Of a stretch of DNA of 37,606 nt, positions 1-10,776 are shown piece by piece; positions within the stretch are counted from its first letter, which is position 1; every line of letters starts with the position of its first letter. The notes beneath the pieces are model-generated. The model saw only the letters and a list, made by a program, of their open reading frames with translations, did not search any database and was not told the DNA's origin. The DNA comes from Lysobacteraceae bacterium (GTDB lineage Bacteria > Pseudomonadota > Gammaproteobacteria > Xanthomonadales > Xanthomonadaceae): positions 1-37,606 of the forward strand of contig JACSSF010000081.1 of NCBI GenBank assembly GCA_014879375.1, in the 5' to 3' direction. Position numbers and translations under genes: made by a program.

Positions 1-1410
<1,410 letters not shown>

Positions 1411-1443
1411 GCGGGCTGCCACCTGAGCGGAAGTGAACCCCTA

Positions 1444-1449
1444 ATTATA
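1444..1449 (-). promoter_or_regulatory. Candidate rpoD -10 box
   Basis: On the minus strand this reads TATAAT, a perfect -10 hexamer, 34 bp upstream of the rpoD ATG and inside the short dtd-rpoD gap. No good -35 sits 16-18 bp upstream. A TTGAAC (1472-1477) overlaps the dtd stop, but the 22-bp spacing is too long. It probably gives rpoD transcription independent of dtd; this is inference. Confidence 0.4.
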
Positions 1450-1473
1450 CCAGCTGGATGCCTGCCCGGGGGT

Positions 1474-1914
1474 TCAAGTCCGCAGCAGGAAGGTCACCGG
1501 GCCGTCATTGACCAGGCTGACTTCCATATGGGCCCGGAACCGGCCGGTTTCCACCCCCCGCGGGTGCCGCTTCGCGCATTCGATGACCAGGCGGTCGTAA
1601 ATCCGTTCAGCTTCCGCCGGTGCGGCGGCCGTGCTGAAGCTGGGGCGCAGGCCGCTGCCGGTATCCGCAGCCAGGGTGAACTGGCTGACCAGCAGCAACT
1701 CTCCGCCCACATCGGTCAGGGAGCGGTTCATCCGCCCGTTCTCGTCGCCAAACACACGATAGGCCAGCAACTTTTCGGCCATCCGGACCACCCGCGCATC
1801 GTCGTCGCCGGGCTCGGCGCAGACCAGCGCCAGCAATCCGTGACCAATGCGACCGACGGTCGCGCCCTCGACGGTGACCTCGGCACGGGTGACACGTTGG
1901 ATCAGGGCAAGCAT
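1474..1914 (-). CDS. dtd: D-aminoacyl-tRNA deacylase (Dtd)
   Basis: Hydrolyses D-amino acids mischarged onto tRNA, a cytoplasmic translation quality-control step. The 146-residue product has the usual family length. It begins [15 protein letters not shown] and carries the two family signatures: SQFTL in the middle and the Gly-cisPro motif NDGPVT near the C-terminus, which together form the substrate pocket. The start at 1914 was chosen because homology begins there; the same frame stays open far upstream only because of the high GC. It is followed by rpoD on the same strand and faces the acyltransferase gene divergently across about 80 bp. Confidence 0.96.
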   Translation of the reverse strand: MLALIQRVTRAEVTVEGATVGRIGHGLLALVCAEPGDDDARVVRMAEKLLAYRVFGDENGRMNRSLTDVGGELLLVSQFTLAADTGSGLRPSFSTAAAPAEAERIYDRLVIECAKRHPRGVETGRFRAHMEVSLVNDGPVTFLLRT

Positions 1915-1995
1915 GACGCTCCGGCGGGAAGGATCTGATGCGGCATCATCCCCAGCGCAGGCTCCGATGTCGATGTCGCCGCTTACACTGCGCGG

Positions 1996-2922
1996 ATGTC
2001 CAAGGGCTCGACTTCCGCCTTCCTGTTGTTCCTGTTGGCGCGCCTGATCGGCCTGCTGCCGTGGTCGGCGCTGCGGGCGCTGGGTGACGCGATGGCTCGC
2101 TTCTGGCGCAGGCGCAACGCACGCGAAAGCCGGGTGGCGATGCGCGGGCTGGAGCTGGCCTACCCCGAACTCCCCGCGGACGCGCGCGCGGCGCTGCACG
2201 AGGCGGCACTGAAAAGCACCGGCCGACAGACGTTCGAGACCCTGCGCATCTGGACGCGCCCGGCCACCGACAGCCTGTCGATGCTGGACGAAGGCCCGGG
2301 CGTGGCCTTGTTCGATGCCGCGCTGGCGAGCGGACGAGGATTGATCGTCGCGGCGCCACACCACGGCAATTGGGAGCTGCTCAATCGCTGGCTGGCCTCG
2401 CGCACGCCGCTGGCGATCCTGTACGCGCCGCCGGAATCCCCCACGGTCGATGCCTTCCTGCGCCGGGTGCGCGAATCGCAAGGCGACGATGGCCGCGTGG
2501 AGCAGGTCCGCGCCGAGGGCATCGGCATCCGCCAATTGTTCAAGCGCCTGCAGGCGGGCGGCGTGGTCGGCATCCTGCCGGACCAGCAGCCCAAGCAGGG
2601 CGACGGCGTATGGGCGCCGTTCTTCGGCGTGCCGGCACTGACGATGACGCTAATCGGCCGGCTGGCCGAACGCACCCGGGCCGAGGTCCTCTACGCCTGG
2701 TGCGAGCGCCAAGGCAACGGGCCGCGCTTCACCCTGCACGTCGAGCCAGCACCGCCAGGCATCGCCAGCAGCGACGCGCTGATCTCGGCCAGCGCGCTCA
2801 ACGCGGGCATCGAGGCACTGGTCCGCCGCGCCCCGGCGCAATACCAGTGGACCTACAAGCGCTGGTCGCAGCAGCCCGAGGGCAGTCCGCTCGGCAACCC
2901 CTACTGGCCGGATTGCTACTGA
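1996..2922 (+). CDS. LpxL/HtrB-family lipid A biosynthesis lauroyl/myristoyl acyltransferase
   Basis: Inner-membrane enzyme that adds a secondary acyl chain to a lipid A precursor. The 308-residue product starts with a hydrophobic N-terminal anchor (about residues 8-22, [13 protein letters not shown]). It has the catalytic HX4E motif of the family in HHGNWE (His122, Glu127) and the downstream block [20 protein letters not shown] typical of LpxL/LpxM. Basic and aromatic residues near the end (YQWTYKRW) also match the family. Which acyl position or chain is used cannot be told from sequence, so no symbol is given. The next two plus-strand genes encode PH-domain membrane proteins and further envelope genes follow. 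Confidence 0.93.
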   Translation: MSKGSTSAFLLFLLARLIGLLPWSALRALGDAMARFWRRRNARESRVAMRGLELAYPELPADARAALHEAALKSTGRQTFETLRIWTRPATDSLSMLDEGPGVALFDAALASGRGLIVAAPHHGNWELLNRWLASRTPLAILYAPPESPTVDAFLRRVRESQGDDGRVEQVRAEGIGIRQLFKRLQAGGVVGILPDQQPKQGDGVWAPFFGVPALTMTLIGRLAERTRAEVLYAWCERQGNGPRFTLHVEPAPPGIASSDALISASALNAGIEALVRRAPAQYQWTYKRWSQQPEGSPLGNPYWPDCY

Positions 2923-2977
2923 GCCGACGTGACATCCGGCACGCCAGCCGGCCCGGCAAACCGGCTAGGCTTGCGTG

Positions 2978-3517
2978 ATGAACGACGCCCTGCCGCCTTT
3001 GCCGCCGACCCCGGCCACCCCGCTTTCCATTGTCCACCCCGATGTCTGGCAGCCCTTGCCGGCGCGGGGCCGCGCGCTGTTCCGGCTAGGCCACGCGACG
3101 TGGCTCGGACTGACCGGCGCCGGCGTGGGCACCGGCATCGGCGTGCTGGCGCATGGCGTCTTCGACACCCCGATCTGGATCGGCCCGGTCACCGGCCTGC
3201 TGCTGGGCGCGCTGTATGGCGCGTGGCTGGGTGGACGCCGCCACGGTTACTACCGCTGGAAGCTGGACGATGAAGGCTTCGCCGTGCGCAAGGGGCGGAT
3301 GTGGCAGAGCGAGACCCATGTGCCTGCGACCCGCGTGCAGCACCTGGACGTGAAGCGCGGACCGCTGGAGCGCAGCCGCTCGCTGGCGACGCTGCTCATC
3401 CACACCGCCGGCACGCGCCTCGAATCGATCCGGGTGCCATGCCTGGACGATGGCGATGCCGAGGCCCTGCGCAGCACGCTGGCCGCGCGCACCGAACCCG
3501 AACGCGATGACGACTGA
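2978..3517 (+). CDS. PH-domain (bPH_2/DUF304, YdbS-like) membrane protein
   Basis: Small membrane protein of 179 residues, function not established. After a Pro-rich N-terminus there are two hydrophobic spans (about residues 43-60 and 67-85). A bacterial pleckstrin-homology-like segment follows, containing YYRWKLDDEGFAVRKGRMWQ and the stretch VPATRVQHLDVKRGPLERS, which is the usual bPH_2 signature. Start ATG 2978 is used; a GTG directly before it (2975) is equally possible. Its 3' end overlaps the next gene by 11 bp, so the two are almost certainly co-translated, as in the YdbS/YdbT pair of other bacteria. Confidence 0.85.
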   Translation: MNDALPPLPPTPATPLSIVHPDVWQPLPARGRALFRLGHATWLGLTGAGVGTGIGVLAHGVFDTPIWIGPVTGLLLGALYGAWLGGRRHGYYRWKLDDEGFAVRKGRMWQSETHVPATRVQHLDVKRGPLERSRSLATLLIHTAGTRLESIRVPCLDDGDAEALRSTLAARTEPERDDD

Positions 3518-5027
3518 CGCCGCCACGCCCCCGCCGATCCCCGCGCTTGCGATCGACGGCGGCGAGCATCGCCTGCACGCATGGTCGTGGCTGTTCGTCA
3601 CCTTGCAGCACATGAAGCAGTTCATCCTGCCGCTGCTGGTGCTGCTCTTTGCCGGGCGTGGCGACCGCAACGAGCTGTGGCCGCTGATCGGCGTGGGCGT
3701 GCTGGCGCTGGCCTCGGTCTGGCAATACTTCACCTACCGCTACCGCCTGCTGCCCGAGCGCATCGAGATCCGTAGCGGCCTGCTGGAGCGCAAGCTGCGC
3801 CAGATCGCCTACGCGCGCATCCACAACGTCGCCCTGCACCAGACCTTGCTGCATCGCATCTTCAACGTCGCGGAAGTCCGCCTGGAATCGGCCGGCGGGA
3901 TGAAGCCGGAAGCCGAGATGCGGGTGCTGCGCTACGACCAGGCGCTGGCGCTGGAACAACTGGTGCGCGAGCGCGGCGGCGAAGCGGCACCGACCACCGG
4001 CGAGGCAAGCGCGGGTGAAGTCGCATCGGCCACCCTGCTCGCGCTGCCGATCGCCGAGGTCATCCGCCACGGCCTCATCTCCAATCGCGGGCTGGTGCTG
4101 GTCGCCGGCGGCTTCGCGGCGGTCTCGCAGTTCTCGCCCAAGCTCTTCGCCAACGTCAGCGAGCGCTGGCTGAAGCTTGGCGCCGGCTACGTGGAGAGCC
4201 ACCGGTTTGGCTGGCTGGATTACGCCATCGCGGTGTTCTCGCTGCTGGCAGCGTTCGTCATCGTATTGCGTGCCCTCTCAGTGCTGACTTCGCTGCTGCA
4301 GTACTACGGCTTCACCCTGTCGGAAACGGGCCGTCGCCTGACCGTGATGCGCGGCCTGCTGACGCGCCTGCGCACCAGCGTGCCGAAGCGACGCATCCAG
4401 GCCTGGACGCTGCGCGAGACCGTGCTGCACCGACTGTTCAAGCGACGCGCGTTGTCGATCGACACGGCCGCAAGCCAGGGCCAGCAACAACAACGCAGCC
4501 TGCGCGAGCTGGCGCCCATCGCCACGCCAGCCGTGTGCGACGACCTGATCCATCACCTGCTACCCAACGCGCAATGGCCGCCGGCGCAGTGGCAGTCGTT
4601 GCATCGGCTGGCATGGCTGCGCATCTGGCTGGGCGACGTGCTGTGGGTGCTGCCGGTGACGGCGGTGCTGGTGTGGCGCTTCGGTGCCTGGGGCGCGTTG
4701 CTGCTGCTGTGGTTGCCGTGGGCCGCCGTGCTGGCATGGAAGGCGGCGACCAAGGCCGGCTGGAGCCTGGATGGACGGCTGGTCGCGATTCGCCGCGGCT
4801 GGTGGTCGCGGCAGTGGCGCTTTGCCGAAGTGGACAAGCTGCAGGCCTTGCGGGTGTCGTGCTCGCCGCTGGATCGCCTGTTCGGCATGCGCGGCCTGCT
4901 GCTGGATACCGCCGGCGCCAACCCGATGTCGCCGACGATGCAGATCGCCTATCTGACCCCCCAGGCCGCCGAGCACCTACAACACGCCCTGTCCAAGCGC
5001 CTCGCGCGCAGCGCGCTGCGTTGGTGA
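3507..5027 (+). CDS. Multi-PH-domain (bPH_2, YdbT-like) membrane protein
   Basis: 506-residue partner of the preceding YdbS-like protein; biochemical role unknown. Hydrophobic spans alternate with repeated bPH_2 units. The first unit has YRYRLLPERIEIRSGLLERK and QIAYARIHNVALHQTLLHRI. A second has YYGFTLSETGRRLTVMRGLL with VPKRRIQAWTLRETVLHRLF. A third has WSLDGRLVAIRRGWWSRQWR with VDKLQALRVSCSPLDRLFG. The three repeats suggest internal triplication. ATG 3507 was chosen over a longer open frame because it lies inside the end of the upstream gene, an arrangement expected for translational coupling. It ends 3 bp before the convergent GT4 gene. Confidence 0.86.
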   Translation: MTTDAATPPPIPALAIDGGEHRLHAWSWLFVTLQHMKQFILPLLVLLFAGRGDRNELWPLIGVGVLALASVWQYFTYRYRLLPERIEIRSGLLERKLRQIAYARIHNVALHQTLLHRIFNVAEVRLESAGGMKPEAEMRVLRYDQALALEQLVRERGGEAAPTTGEASAGEVASATLLALPIAEVIRHGLISNRGLVLVAGGFAAVSQFSPKLFANVSERWLKLGAGYVESHRFGWLDYAIAVFSLLAAFVIVLRALSVLTSLLQYYGFTLSETGRRLTVMRGLLTRLRTSVPKRRIQAWTLRETVLHRLFKRRALSIDTAASQGQQQQRSLRELAPIATPAVCDDLIHHLLPNAQWPPAQWQSLHRLAWLRIWLGDVLWVLPVTAVLVWRFGAWGALLLLWLPWAAVLAWKAATKAGWSLDGRLVAIRRGWWSRQWRFAEVDKLQALRVSCSPLDRLFGMRGLLLDTAGANPMSPTMQIAYLTPQAAEHLQHALSKRLARSALRW

Positions 5028-5030
5028 GGA

Positions 5031-6062
5031 TCAGCCGCGGGCGATGACGGCGCGGTAGAACGCCTCGATCTCCGCCAGCTTGTCGTCGATGTCGAAGCGC
5101 TGCATCGGGTATTCGCGGCGTGCGGGACGGGCCTCGAACATCGCGCGCAGCGCGGTGGCGAGCGCATCGGCATCGCCCACCGGCACCAATGGCGTGCCGA
5201 TCACCTCGCGCAGGTGGGTCGCGCCTTCGCTGGCCGAGGCGAGGATCGGCAAACCCGCGCCCATCGCTTCGAGCAGCACCAAACCGAACGGCTCGCTGCG
5301 CGCGGCGGACACGAACACGTCGAACGCCTCCAGCCAGTCACGCGGTACGTCGGTGAAGCCGGGCATCACCACGTCAGCGGGCGCCTGCGCGCGCAGCGCC
5401 TGCCATGCGCCGCCCTGGCCGACGATCACCAGACGCGCATCCGCCGGCAGGGCCGCACGCTGCCATGCAGCGACCAGCACATCGAGACCCTTGCTGGCTT
5501 CCACCCGCCCCAGCGCACCGAACACGAACGCATCCCGGGCGATGCCGAACTCATCGCGCAGGCGCGTGCGTGCATCAATGGATGGCGCGCTTGGCACCGT
5601 CCAGTTGTCGATCTGCACGCTGCGCTCGCGCATCGCCGGCGGCATGTCCTCGAACTGCCAGGGCGCGATCGCGATCAGGCCGTCGAGTCCTTGGTGTTGC
5701 TGCGGCTTGTAGCGGATATGCAGGGTGGCGATGCGCGCGGTGGCGACATCGCGCCAGCCCTTCAACGCACGCGCACCGCCGGACAAATGTGCGTGGGCGA
5801 TGTCGGGCCGCAGCTTCTTCAACACGCGACGCGCCTGCCATGACGACAACAGATTGCCTACCACGACCACCTGCACGCGCGGGTCGACACGATGAGCGAT
5901 GGCATCGGGCCGGTCTTCCGCGCCAGCCTTGCGCAGGATCAGGGTGACATCGTGTCCTTGCGCGGCCTGCGCGTTGGCGAGTTCCACCGCGTGCCGCTCG
6001 GTACCGGCGAAGCGGCGGGTGAGCAGCACATGGGCAATGGACAGGGGCGCGTCGGCGGTCAT
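5031..6062 (-). CDS. GT4-family glycosyltransferase
   Basis: Probable retaining, nucleotide-sugar-dependent glycosyltransferase of 343 residues with the two-Rossmann GT-B fold. The N-terminal domain opens with IAHVLLTRRFAGTERHAVEL, which includes the acceptor-side glycine-rich turn. The C-terminal domain has FGALGRVEASKGLDVLV and the GT4 E-x7-E signature in SEPFGLVLLEAMGAGLPILA, which binds the donor nucleotide sugar. The start at 6062 fits where homology begins; an in-frame ATG at 6083 would add seven residues. It is divergent from the WaaE-like gene, with only about 30 bp between starts. The context suggests LPS core or another surface glycan, but donor and acceptor are not readable. Confidence 0.88.
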   Translation of the reverse strand: MTADAPLSIAHVLLTRRFAGTERHAVELANAQAAQGHDVTLILRKAGAEDRPDAIAHRVDPRVQVVVVGNLLSSWQARRVLKKLRPDIAHAHLSGGARALKGWRDVATARIATLHIRYKPQQHQGLDGLIAIAPWQFEDMPPAMRERSVQIDNWTVPSAPSIDARTRLRDEFGIARDAFVFGALGRVEASKGLDVLVAAWQRAALPADARLVIVGQGGAWQALRAQAPADVVMPGFTDVPRDWLEAFDVFVSAARSEPFGLVLLEAMGAGLPILASASEGATHLREVIGTPLVPVGDADALATALRAMFEARPARREYPMQRFDIDDKLAEIEAFYRAVIARG

Positions 6063-6093
6063 CTCGAAAGTGTCGCATGACATACTCGGCGCG

Positions 6094-6876
6094 ATGAATC
6101 CCGCGACCGACATCGACGCAAAACCGCCGCTCACGGGCGTGGTGGTGGCGAAGAACGAGGGCGACCGTATTGGTCGCTGCATCGCCTCGCTGATGCCGGT
6201 CTGCCGCGAGGTGATCGTGCTGGACTCGGGCTCCACCGACGACACCGTGGCCGTCGCGCGCGACCTTGGCGCACGGGTCGAGCACCGCGACTGGGACGGT
6301 TTCGCGCGGCAGAAGAACGCCGCGATCGAGCGCGCCGCGCAACCGTGGGTGATCTTGCTGGATGCCGACGAGTGGCTAGAATCGGACGCACAAGTCGAAT
6401 TGCAGAAACTCTTCGCCGGCGACATCGAGCAGGCCGATGTCTGGCTGCTGCTGCGACGCACGCACTGGCTGGGCACGCCGATGCGGCATGGCAGCTTCGC
6501 CCACGAGGCGATCGAGCGTCTGTTTCGCAGCGACCTGCGCCATGCCGACATCCCGGTGCACGAATACCTGGACACGACCGGCCGCACGGTGAAGCGCTCC
6601 CGCATCGAACTGGAACACGACACCGCGCGCAGCGCTGGCGAATATCGCGCCAAGCTGGAGAAATACGCGCTGCTCTGGGCGCAGCAACGCGCCGCGCGCG
6701 GCAAGACGGCATGGCCCGGTCGCGGCTTGCTGGCCGCATCGGCCTACGCGTTGAAGAACCTGATCCTGCAAGGCGGCGTGCTGGATGGAAAAGCGGGCAT
6801 CGCCTTCCATCGCGAGCACATGCGCTACGCCGCGCTGAAGTACCGCCTACTCCGCGAGCTCGGCCTGCGGCGTTGA
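6094..6876 (+). CDS. GT2 glycosyltransferase, WaaE/KdtX-like
   Basis: 260-residue inverting glycosyltransferase with a single GT-A domain. N-terminal TGVVVAKNEGDRIGRCIASL, then VIVLDSGSTDDTVAVARDLG and the metal-binding acidic motif ILLDADEWL, match the WaaE/KdtX branch that adds a sugar to the LPS inner core. The block FARQKNAAIERA between them is also typical of that branch. ATG 6094 was chosen because homology begins a few residues later. The last 30 bp overlap the 3' end of the convergent ArnT-like gene. Its neighbours are envelope sugar enzymes, which supports an LPS role. The exact sugar is unknown. Confidence 0.87.
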   Translation: MNPATDIDAKPPLTGVVVAKNEGDRIGRCIASLMPVCREVIVLDSGSTDDTVAVARDLGARVEHRDWDGFARQKNAAIERAAQPWVILLDADEWLESDAQVELQKLFAGDIEQADVWLLLRRTHWLGTPMRHGSFAHEAIERLFRSDLRHADIPVHEYLDTTGRTVKRSRIELEHDTARSAGEYRAKLEKYALLWAQQRAARGKTAWPGRGLLAASAYALKNLILQGGVLDGKAGIAFHREHMRYAALKYRLLRELGLRR

Positions 6877-8541
6877 GGCAGGCTTGGGCACACAGCCCAC
6901 GCGCATCGCCGCAGCCGGCAACAGCAACCAGCGCCGCCGGTTGTAGATGCCCATGTCGATGGCACGGGTTTCATCGATGCAGTCGTCCAGCGCGATGTCG
7001 TGCAGCAGTATCCAGCGGGTCGCGAGCGCCTCGGCCTGCCAGCGTCGTGCATCCGCCAGCTGCAGGGCGAAGTCGCGCTTGAAGCCGAACGTGCGCGCCG
7101 GACGGTCCGCCATCAGCAGGTTCTGCTCCTTCCATGCGACGAGGGCAAGCTCGGCATCGGGGCCGATCTTCGTGCCGACCGCGCGCATCAGGCCGTGCGA
7201 GGAACTGGCATCGTTGAGCAGCGGGTAGCCGATGAAGCTGTAGCCGAGCCACAGCGCGGCGAGCACGGCGTAGAGCGCGGCGACACCACGTTTCGGGCGC
7301 AGCACAAGCGCCGCAAGCAGGCCGGTGCCGCCGATGATCGCGAGCATCCAGCCCAGCGCATCGCCATCGGGCGTGCCGCGGATCGACGCGAGGCGGTCCT
7401 CGAAACCGGGATGACCCAGCGCCGCGGCCAGCCCTGCGCCGAGCAACACGCCCGCGAACAACACCGCGGCGATGAACGCCCCGATGCGCACGCCACGCCG
7501 GGACACCACATCGCCCAGCCACGGTCCCATCGCCACGCACAGCATCGGCAGCGCGGGCAGGATGTAGACCTCGCGCTTGCCGCTGGAAAGCGAGAAGAAC
7601 AGCACGACCAGCAGCACCCAGCCGAGCAGCAGCAGGATGCGCGGATCACGCGCCTTCAGTGCATCGCGCCAACGTGGCGCGATGAAGGGCACGGCGGCAA
7701 TCGCCGGCAACCACTGCGTCGCCATCACCATCAGGAAGTACCACCACGGCTGATGGTGATGCCAGGCATTTGCGTAACGTTGCGCGGTCTGTTTCAGCAG
7801 GATGTTGTCGGCGTAGCCCTGCAAGGCCGGATCGCCGCTGGCCTTGACGCTGAGCAGCATCGGGATGAGCCAGAGCAATATCGGCAACAGCAGCATGATG
7901 ACGCCGCCGAGCCACTCGACGGCGCGCACGCGGCCGATGCCCGGCCATTGGCGCCACCACGCGAACGCGGCCGGGATCAGCACCAGCAACGCGATGACGC
8001 CGACGCCCTTGCTGATGACGCCCAGTCCCGCCGCGCACCAGCCGATCAGCCACCACGCGCGGTCCGGTCCGCGCAGCAGGTGGCGCAGGATGCCGTAGAC
8101 CGAGAGCGTGATGCAGAACACCACCAGCGGATCGATCTGCGCGCGCTTGGCCTGGAAGGTGAACTGGAAGGCGAACAGCAGCGCCCACGCCGCGTACGCC
8201 CCCGCCTGCGGATTCCACAAGCGGCGACCGAGATCACGCACCAGTGCCAGCGTGCCGAGCGAGGCCAGCAGCGACGGCAGCAGGAACGAGAATCGCACCG
8301 AGCCAGTCAGCGAATAGAAGATCGCCTGCAGCCACATCAAGAGCGGCGGCTTGTCCGGATAGAGTTCATCGCCGCGCATCGGGAACAGCCACTGGCCGCT
8401 CTCGACCATCTGTTTGGCGACGAGCGCGAAGCGCGGCTCGTCCGCCGGCCACGGATCACGCAGGCCCAATCCGGCGAACAGCAGGACGATGGCGGTCAGC
8501 CAGAAGAAAATTCGTTCGCGGCGGACGTCGGCTTCGGTCAT
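6847..8541 (-). CDS. ArnT/PMT-like polytopic membrane glycosyltransferase
   Basis: 564-residue membrane protein of the GT-C fold that would move a sugar from a polyprenyl-phosphate donor to a periplasmic acceptor. The first periplasmic loop has the family acidic motif GLRDPWPADEPRFA followed by YPDKPPLLMWLQAIFYSLTG, which closely resembles ArnT. About eleven to twelve hydrophobic spans follow, then a soluble C-terminal part (about residues 470-564). It lies 22 bp downstream of rsmB on the same strand, so it may be the last gene of the def-fmt-rsmB transcript. Transfer of aminoarabinose to lipid A is one possibility; no other arn genes are present here, so the substrate stays open. Confidence 0.88.
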   Translation of the reverse strand: MTEADVRRERIFFWLTAIVLLFAGLGLRDPWPADEPRFALVAKQMVESGQWLFPMRGDELYPDKPPLLMWLQAIFYSLTGSVRFSFLLPSLLASLGTLALVRDLGRRLWNPQAGAYAAWALLFAFQFTFQAKRAQIDPLVVFCITLSVYGILRHLLRGPDRAWWLIGWCAAGLGVISKGVGVIALLVLIPAAFAWWRQWPGIGRVRAVEWLGGVIMLLLPILLWLIPMLLSVKASGDPALQGYADNILLKQTAQRYANAWHHHQPWWYFLMVMATQWLPAIAAVPFIAPRWRDALKARDPRILLLLGWVLLVVLFFSLSSGKREVYILPALPMLCVAMGPWLGDVVSRRGVRIGAFIAAVLFAGVLLGAGLAAALGHPGFEDRLASIRGTPDGDALGWMLAIIGGTGLLAALVLRPKRGVAALYAVLAALWLGYSFIGYPLLNDASSSHGLMRAVGTKIGPDAELALVAWKEQNLLMADRPARTFGFKRDFALQLADARRWQAEALATRWILLHDIALDDCIDETRAIDMGIYNRRRWLLLPAAAMRVGCVPKPASTPQAELAE

Positions 8542-8563
8542 GCCGCGCAGGATAACGGAGCGC

Positions 8564-9850
8564 TCAGGCCGATTTGACGAGGCGCGCGTAGAAGAAGCCA
8601 TCCAGGCCGTTTTCGCCGGGCAGGCGCTGGTGGCCGTGGCCGGTGTCTCGGCCGAAGCGCGCATCGAGCGGCTGCAACGCGGCATCGGCGTGGCGCGCGA
8701 TGAAATCGGCCACGTTGCGGCCGTTTTCCTCCGGCAGGATCGAGCAGGTCGCATACAGCAGCGTGCCGCCGGGTTTCAGCATCGACCAGCTCGCTTCCAG
8801 CAGGCGGATCTGCAGGCCGATCAGCGCATCGATGTCGTCCGCGCGACGGTGCAGCAGGATGTCCGGCTGCCGGCGCACGATCCCGGTCGCGCTGCACGGC
8901 GCATCGATCACGATCGCGTCGAAGCCGCCCTCGGCCGGAACGCTGGCGGGCGATGTCGCATCGGCGACGCCGGTGGCGATGTCCAGCCCCAGGCGCGCGA
9001 AACCTTCCTGCATCCGGCGCACGCGACGCTCATCCACGTCTATGGCGAGCTGACGCACGTCAGGATGACGTTCGGCCAGATGCGCGGCCTTGCCGCCCGG
9101 CGCGGCGCAGGCATCGAGCACTTTGGCTTCACGTGGCAGTTCGAGCGCATCGACGAGGCGCTGCGCGCTGCCGTCCTGCACCGAGACCTGGCCCTCTTCG
9201 AAACCGGGCAGCGCAGTCACCGGAAGCGGCGTGTCCAGGCGGATCGCATCGGCCAGATCATCGGACAGGTGATGGGCGATGCCGGCTTCGGCCAACCGCT
9301 CGGCATACAGGGCGCGCGGGATTTTCCGTCGATTCACCCGCAGCCACATCGGCGGCGGTTCCGCGCTGGCCTTGAAAATGGCTTCGGCATCATCGGGCCA
9401 CGCGGCGCGGATGCGATCCGCCAACCATTCGGGCCATGCGGCATCAACGGGCGCGGGCGGCAGCGGCTCGCGCAGCGCGCGGCGGAGCAACGCATTGACG
9501 AGGCCGGCCTGATGCGCGCGGCCGGACAGGCGCGCGGCCTCCACCGTGGCATCGACGGCCGCGTGGGGCGGCAGCTTCATTGCATCGATCTGGGCCAGGC
9601 CGATGTAGATCAGGCTGCGCAGCAGGCCGTCGCGGGCACCGGGCGGGCGCGACATCCACTGCGACAGCGCATCGGCATAGCGGCCGTGCTCGCGCAATGC
9701 CGCCATCACCGCCGCCTCGACCAGCGCGCGATCACGCGGGTCCGGCAGCCTGGGCAGCGCGCTGGAAAGTTCCGCTTTCAGCGAGCGGCCGCGATGCAGC
9801 ACCGCGTCCAGCACGTTCGCGGCGATCATCCGGGTATTGGCGCCGCTCAT
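8564..9850 (-). CDS. rsmB: 16S rRNA (cytosine(967)-C(5))-methyltransferase RsmB
   Basis: Methylates C967 of 16S rRNA using S-adenosylmethionine. 428 residues: an N-terminal NusB-like RNA-binding domain (about 5-130) and a C-terminal Rossmann methyltransferase. SAM-binding motif I is VLDACAAPGGKAAHLAE. Both family cysteines are present: Cys319 in DAPCSATG (motif IV) and Cys369 in ATCSILPEEN (motif VI, the nucleophile of this family). Start ATG 9850 lies 4 bp after the fmt stop, so translation is probably coupled. The order def-fmt-rsmB is conserved in many proteobacteria and confirms the call. Confidence 0.97.
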   Translation of the reverse strand: MSGANTRMIAANVLDAVLHRGRSLKAELSSALPRLPDPRDRALVEAAVMAALREHGRYADALSQWMSRPPGARDGLLRSLIYIGLAQIDAMKLPPHAAVDATVEAARLSGRAHQAGLVNALLRRALREPLPPAPVDAAWPEWLADRIRAAWPDDAEAIFKASAEPPPMWLRVNRRKIPRALYAERLAEAGIAHHLSDDLADAIRLDTPLPVTALPGFEEGQVSVQDGSAQRLVDALELPREAKVLDACAAPGGKAAHLAERHPDVRQLAIDVDERRVRRMQEGFARLGLDIATGVADATSPASVPAEGGFDAIVIDAPCSATGIVRRQPDILLHRRADDIDALIGLQIRLLEASWSMLKPGGTLLYATCSILPEENGRNVADFIARHADAALQPLDARFGRDTGHGHQRLPGENGLDGFFYARLVKSA

Positions 9851-9854
9851 CGGC

Positions 9855-10766
9855 TCACTGCGTGCGGCGGGCGTTGAGATAGTCGGCGGCGGTGATCGCC
9901 TTGCCGCCTTCGCGTTGCAGCACGCGGATGCGCAGCAAACCGTTGCCGGTCGCGACATCCAGCCCTTCGCGGCCAGCGCCGACGATGCTCCCCGGCGCCG
10001 CGCCGTCCCCGCCCGGCACCGCGATCGCGCCGTGGATGCGCACGCGCTCGCCATCGATCATCGCTTCGGCGATCGGCCACGGGTTGAACGCACGGACCTT
10101 GCAGGCGAGTTCATCGGCGGGCCGCATCCAGTCCAACGGCGCCTCGGATTTTTCCACCTTGTGCGCGTAGGTCGCGCCGATCTCGCTCTGCGCCTGCGCG
10201 CCCGGCAACAAGCCGATCCGCAGCAAGCCCAGGCCATCACCCAACAGCTGCGCGCCCATGCCGGACAGGCGCTCGGTCAGTTCACCGCCGGTTTCCAGCG
10301 GGCCGATGGGCGTGGACTTGCGCAGGTACACCGGGCCGGTATCCAGGCCCTTCTGCATCCGCATCAGACACACGCCGGTGTCGGCATCGCCCGCCTCGAT
10401 CGCGCGCTGCACCGGCGCGGCGCCGCGCCAGCGCGGCAGCAGCGAGGCATGCACGTTCCAGCAGCCGTGGACCGGGATGTCGAGGATCGACTGCGGCAGG
10501 ATGAGGCCATAGGCCACCACGATCATCACGTCCGGCTGCAACTCGCGCAGCGCCTTGCGTGCCTCGACGGTGCGCAGCGACTCGGGCTGGCGCACCTCGA
10601 TGCCGGCTTCGAGCGCGGCCTGCTTGACCATCGACGGCTGCAGTCCGCGACCACGGCCGGCCGGGCGATCGGGCTGGGTGTAAACGGCGACGACATCACC
10701 CTTGCCCATCGCGGCATGCAGGGACGGCACCGCGAAGCCGGGGGTGCCGGCGAAGACGATTCTCAT
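9855..10766 (-). CDS. fmt: Methionyl-tRNA formyltransferase
   Basis: Formylates initiator Met-tRNA with 10-formyl-tetrahydrofolate for translation initiation. The 303-residue product has the expected two domains. The catalytic domain begins [16 protein letters not shown] and contains the folate-binding and catalytic segment [21 protein letters not shown]-terminal beta-barrel tRNA-binding domain follows, with [12 protein letters not shown] at its start. It sits 10 bp after def and 4 bp before rsmB on the same strand. Deformylase and formyltransferase acting at the two ends of the N-formyl-methionine cycle are thus made from one transcript. Confidence 0.98.
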   Translation of the reverse strand: MRIVFAGTPGFAVPSLHAAMGKGDVVAVYTQPDRPAGRGRGLQPSMVKQAALEAGIEVRQPESLRTVEARKALRELQPDVMIVVAYGLILPQSILDIPVHGCWNVHASLLPRWRGAAPVQRAIEAGDADTGVCLMRMQKGLDTGPVYLRKSTPIGPLETGGELTERLSGMGAQLLGDGLGLLRIGLLPGAQAQSEIGATYAHKVEKSEAPLDWMRPADELACKVRAFNPWPIAEAMIDGERVRIHGAIAVPGGDGAAPGSIVGAGREGLDVATGNGLLRIRVLQREGGKAITAADYLNARRTQ

Positions 10767-10776
10767 CGATGTGGCC

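Noticed and set aside
2946..2966. Hairpin AGCCGG...CCGGCT after the acyltransferase gene
   Set aside because: Only 6 bp of perfect pairing and no T-run; too common in GC-rich DNA to call a terminator.
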